Shown piece by piece: positions 62,771-64,000 of a stretch of 64,000 nucleotides of DNA; position 1 is the stretch's first letter, and each line of letters begins with the position of its first letter. The DNA comes from Flavobacteriales bacterium (lineage in GTDB: Bacteria > Bacteroidota > Bacteroidia > Flavobacteriales_G > Salibacteraceae). The notes beneath the pieces were generated by a model. That model ran no database searches. It was given only the letters and a program-made list of their open reading frames with translations, and had not been told where the DNA came from. Made by a program: the position numbers and the translations under genes. The stretch is from the NCBI GenBank assembly GCA_018660685.1, contig JABJJW010000028.1:1-64000 (forward strand), written 5' to 3'.

Positions 62771-64000
62771 ATGGAATCTCAGTTGCATTTGTACAATACC
62801 CTGAGCGGTACGAAAGAGTTGTTCAAACCAGTTAATCCTCCAATGGTTGGATTGTATGTCTGTGGACCAACCGTTTACAGCAATGCACATCTGGGAAATT
62901 GCCGAACCTTCCTCTCTTTCGACCTCATCTCAAGATACCTGCGTTACCTAGACTTCAAAGTGCGGTATGTTCGAAACATAACCGATGTTGGTCACATCAC
63001 TACTGAGGTGGATGATGGAATTGATCGAATTGGAGAACAAGCAAAACTCGAAAAGCTTGAGCCAATGGAGATCGTTCAGAAATACACGGTCGATTTCCAT
63101 GAAGTCATGTCGAAGTTGAATCTCCTACCTCCAGACATTGAGCCAACGGCCACTGGCCACATGATCGAGCAGATCGAAATGATCAAAAGCATTGTTGACA
63201 AGGGTTTCGCATACGAATCAAATGGGAACGTTTACTTTGATGTGAGTGCCTATAAGGAGAAGCACAACTACGGCGAACTCAGCGGACGCAATGTCGATGA
63301 ACTCATGGAGAATACCAGAGCGTTGGATGGCCAGAGTGAGAAAAAATTCTTTGCCGACTTCGCACTTTGGAAAAAAGCTTCTCCTGAACATATCATGCGT
63401 TGGCCTTCGCCTTGGAGCGATGGAGTTCCTGGATGGCATTTAGAATGTTCGGCCATGAGTACCAAATATTTGGGTGAAGAATTCGACATTCATGGTGGAG
63501 GAATGGACCTAAAGTTTCCCCATCACGAGTCCGAAGTTGCTCAAAACACGGCTTGTTCTGGACACGGTCCTTCGAAGTATTGGTTGCACACGAACATGCT
63601 GACCTTTGAAGGTTCCAAGATGTCTAAATCACTAGGAAATAGTATTCTTCCTAACGAACTTTTTACAGGTGATCACCCGATGCTAAAAAGGGGATTTCAC
63701 CCAATGGTCGTTCGGTTCTTCATGCTGCAAGCCCACTATAGAAGCACATTGGACTTTTCTCATGATGCCTTGGAAGCGGCTGAAAAAGGATATCAGCGAT
63801 TGATGGCTGGAGTAAAAGTCATGGAAAGCATGCCGGTCTCTGAGAGCAATGAGGTTGATGTTAGTGCACTTGCCGCATCGTTCAAAGAAGCTATGGACGA
63901 TGACTTCAACAGTCCTGTATTGATCGGTCATCTTTTCGATGCATCCCGACAAATCAACTCGGTTATTGAAGGTCGACTCAAAATTGACGCAAGTTCTAAG
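62771..64000 (+). CDS. cysS: Cysteinyl-tRNA synthetase, 5' 410 codons (runs off the window)
   Basis: A class I synthetase that charges tRNA-Cys. The visible part has the zinc-binding Cys of YVCGPTVYS, a HIGH-type signature [10 protein letters not shown], then WHLECSAM and [15 protein letters not shown] with further zinc ligands, and KMSKSLGN. The 410 codons cover the catalytic domain and the start of the anticodon-binding helices; the C-terminal end is outside. The ATG at 62771 is supported by the promoter box. Confidence 0.96.
   Translation, partial: MESQLHLYNTLSGTKELFKPVNPPMVGLYVCGPTVYSNAHLGNCRTFLSFDLISRYLRYLDFKVRYVRNITDVGHITTEVDDGIDRIGEQAKLEKLEPMEIVQKYTVDFHEVMSKLNLLPPDIEPTATGHMIEQIEMIKSIVDKGFAYESNGNVYFDVSAYKEKHNYGELSGRNVDELMENTRALDGQSEKKFFADFALWKKASPEHIMRWPSPWSDGVPGWHLECSAMSTKYLGEEFDIHGGGMDLKFPHHESEVAQNTACSGHGPSKYWLHTNMLTFEGSKMSKSLGNSILPNELFTGDHPMLKRGFHPMVVRFFMLQAHYRSTLDFSHDALEAAEKGYQRLMAGVKVMESMPVSESNEVDVSALAASFKEAMDDDFNSPVLIGHLFDASRQINSVIEGRLKIDASSK

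Noticed and set aside
1..64000. tRNA, rRNA, prophage, insertion sequence or defence island
   Set aside because: I saw no cloverleaf-like genes, no transposase or integrase motifs and no nuclease-methylase or CBASS-type groups; a tool-based scan would be needed to exclude a short tRNA.

Overview
The window looks like chromosome from a free-living Bacteroidota, most likely a Flavobacteriales/Cryomorphaceae-like lineage. The evidence is the gliding and type IX secretion (T9SS) gene set (gldD, gldE, a PorV2-like protein, T9SS type A and type B sorting tails), Bacteroidota-type promoters (TAnnTTTG), very few Shine-Dalgarno sequences, and gene orders usual for the phylum (purH-mreBCD-mrdA-rodA; mutY-ssb-gldE-gldD; rng-small basic gene-TPR-HU). 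Base composition is moderate and even. I see no phage, insertion sequence, CRISPR array, tRNA or rRNA. Packing is very tight: many neighbours abut or overlap by 4 to 40 bases, and no stretch above about 300 bases lacks a gene or gene remnant.

Layout. 1-1428: 5' part of a large secreted protein gene (minus strand). 1.5-9.7 kb: trhO, purH and the rod-shape/elongasome operon mreB-mreC-mreD-mrdA-rodA. 9.7-14 kb: a secreted nuclease/phosphatase-fold protein, a YihY-type membrane protein, a GH3 lipoprotein and a LEA-like lipoprotein. 14-23.1 kb: three large T9SS type B surface proteins with an M20 dipeptidase between them. 23.1-30 kb: MlaE/MlaF lipid transport, a tiny lipoprotein with SprT, GDP-mannose synthesis, fumarase, a 58-residue membrane protein, prfB and recX. 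30-38.4 kb: RNase G/E, a 30-residue basic protein, TPR, HU, mutY, ssb, gldE, gldD, ctaA, tatC. 38.4-44.4 kb: a DUF5686 outer-membrane protein, lptB, purS, pssA, porV2 and a fragment of porU2. 44.4-48 kb: exonuclease, a broken gene, serine hydrolase, PGI/PMI, a degenerate HPt-like protein. 48.2-57.7 kb: carbonic anhydrase, lysS, a fragment of a surface-protein gene, PrsW-type protease, gpsA, a PAS histidine kinase coupled to uvrC. 57.7-64 kb: idi, paaB, paaA, paaE, a threonine-dehydrogenase-type epimerase, a YwqK-repeat protein and partial cysS.

The genes mostly serve envelope biogenesis (peptidoglycan elongation, LPS and phospholipid transport and synthesis, Tat and T9SS export), nucleotide synthesis, translation and repair. 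The most unusual points are: two genes for large secreted proteins reduced to their 3' ends, each beginning directly after the stop codon of an intact neighbour (after porV2 and after lysS); an exact 40-bp tandem duplication that frameshifts a conserved-looking gene; a recurrent promoter arrangement with the -7 box 4-6 bases from the start codon, implying leaderless mRNAs; an HPt-like protein lacking its histidine; paaA-paaB without paaC-paaD; and three tiny genes (30, 50 and 58 residues). I did not find a clear new multi-gene defence or metabolic system.
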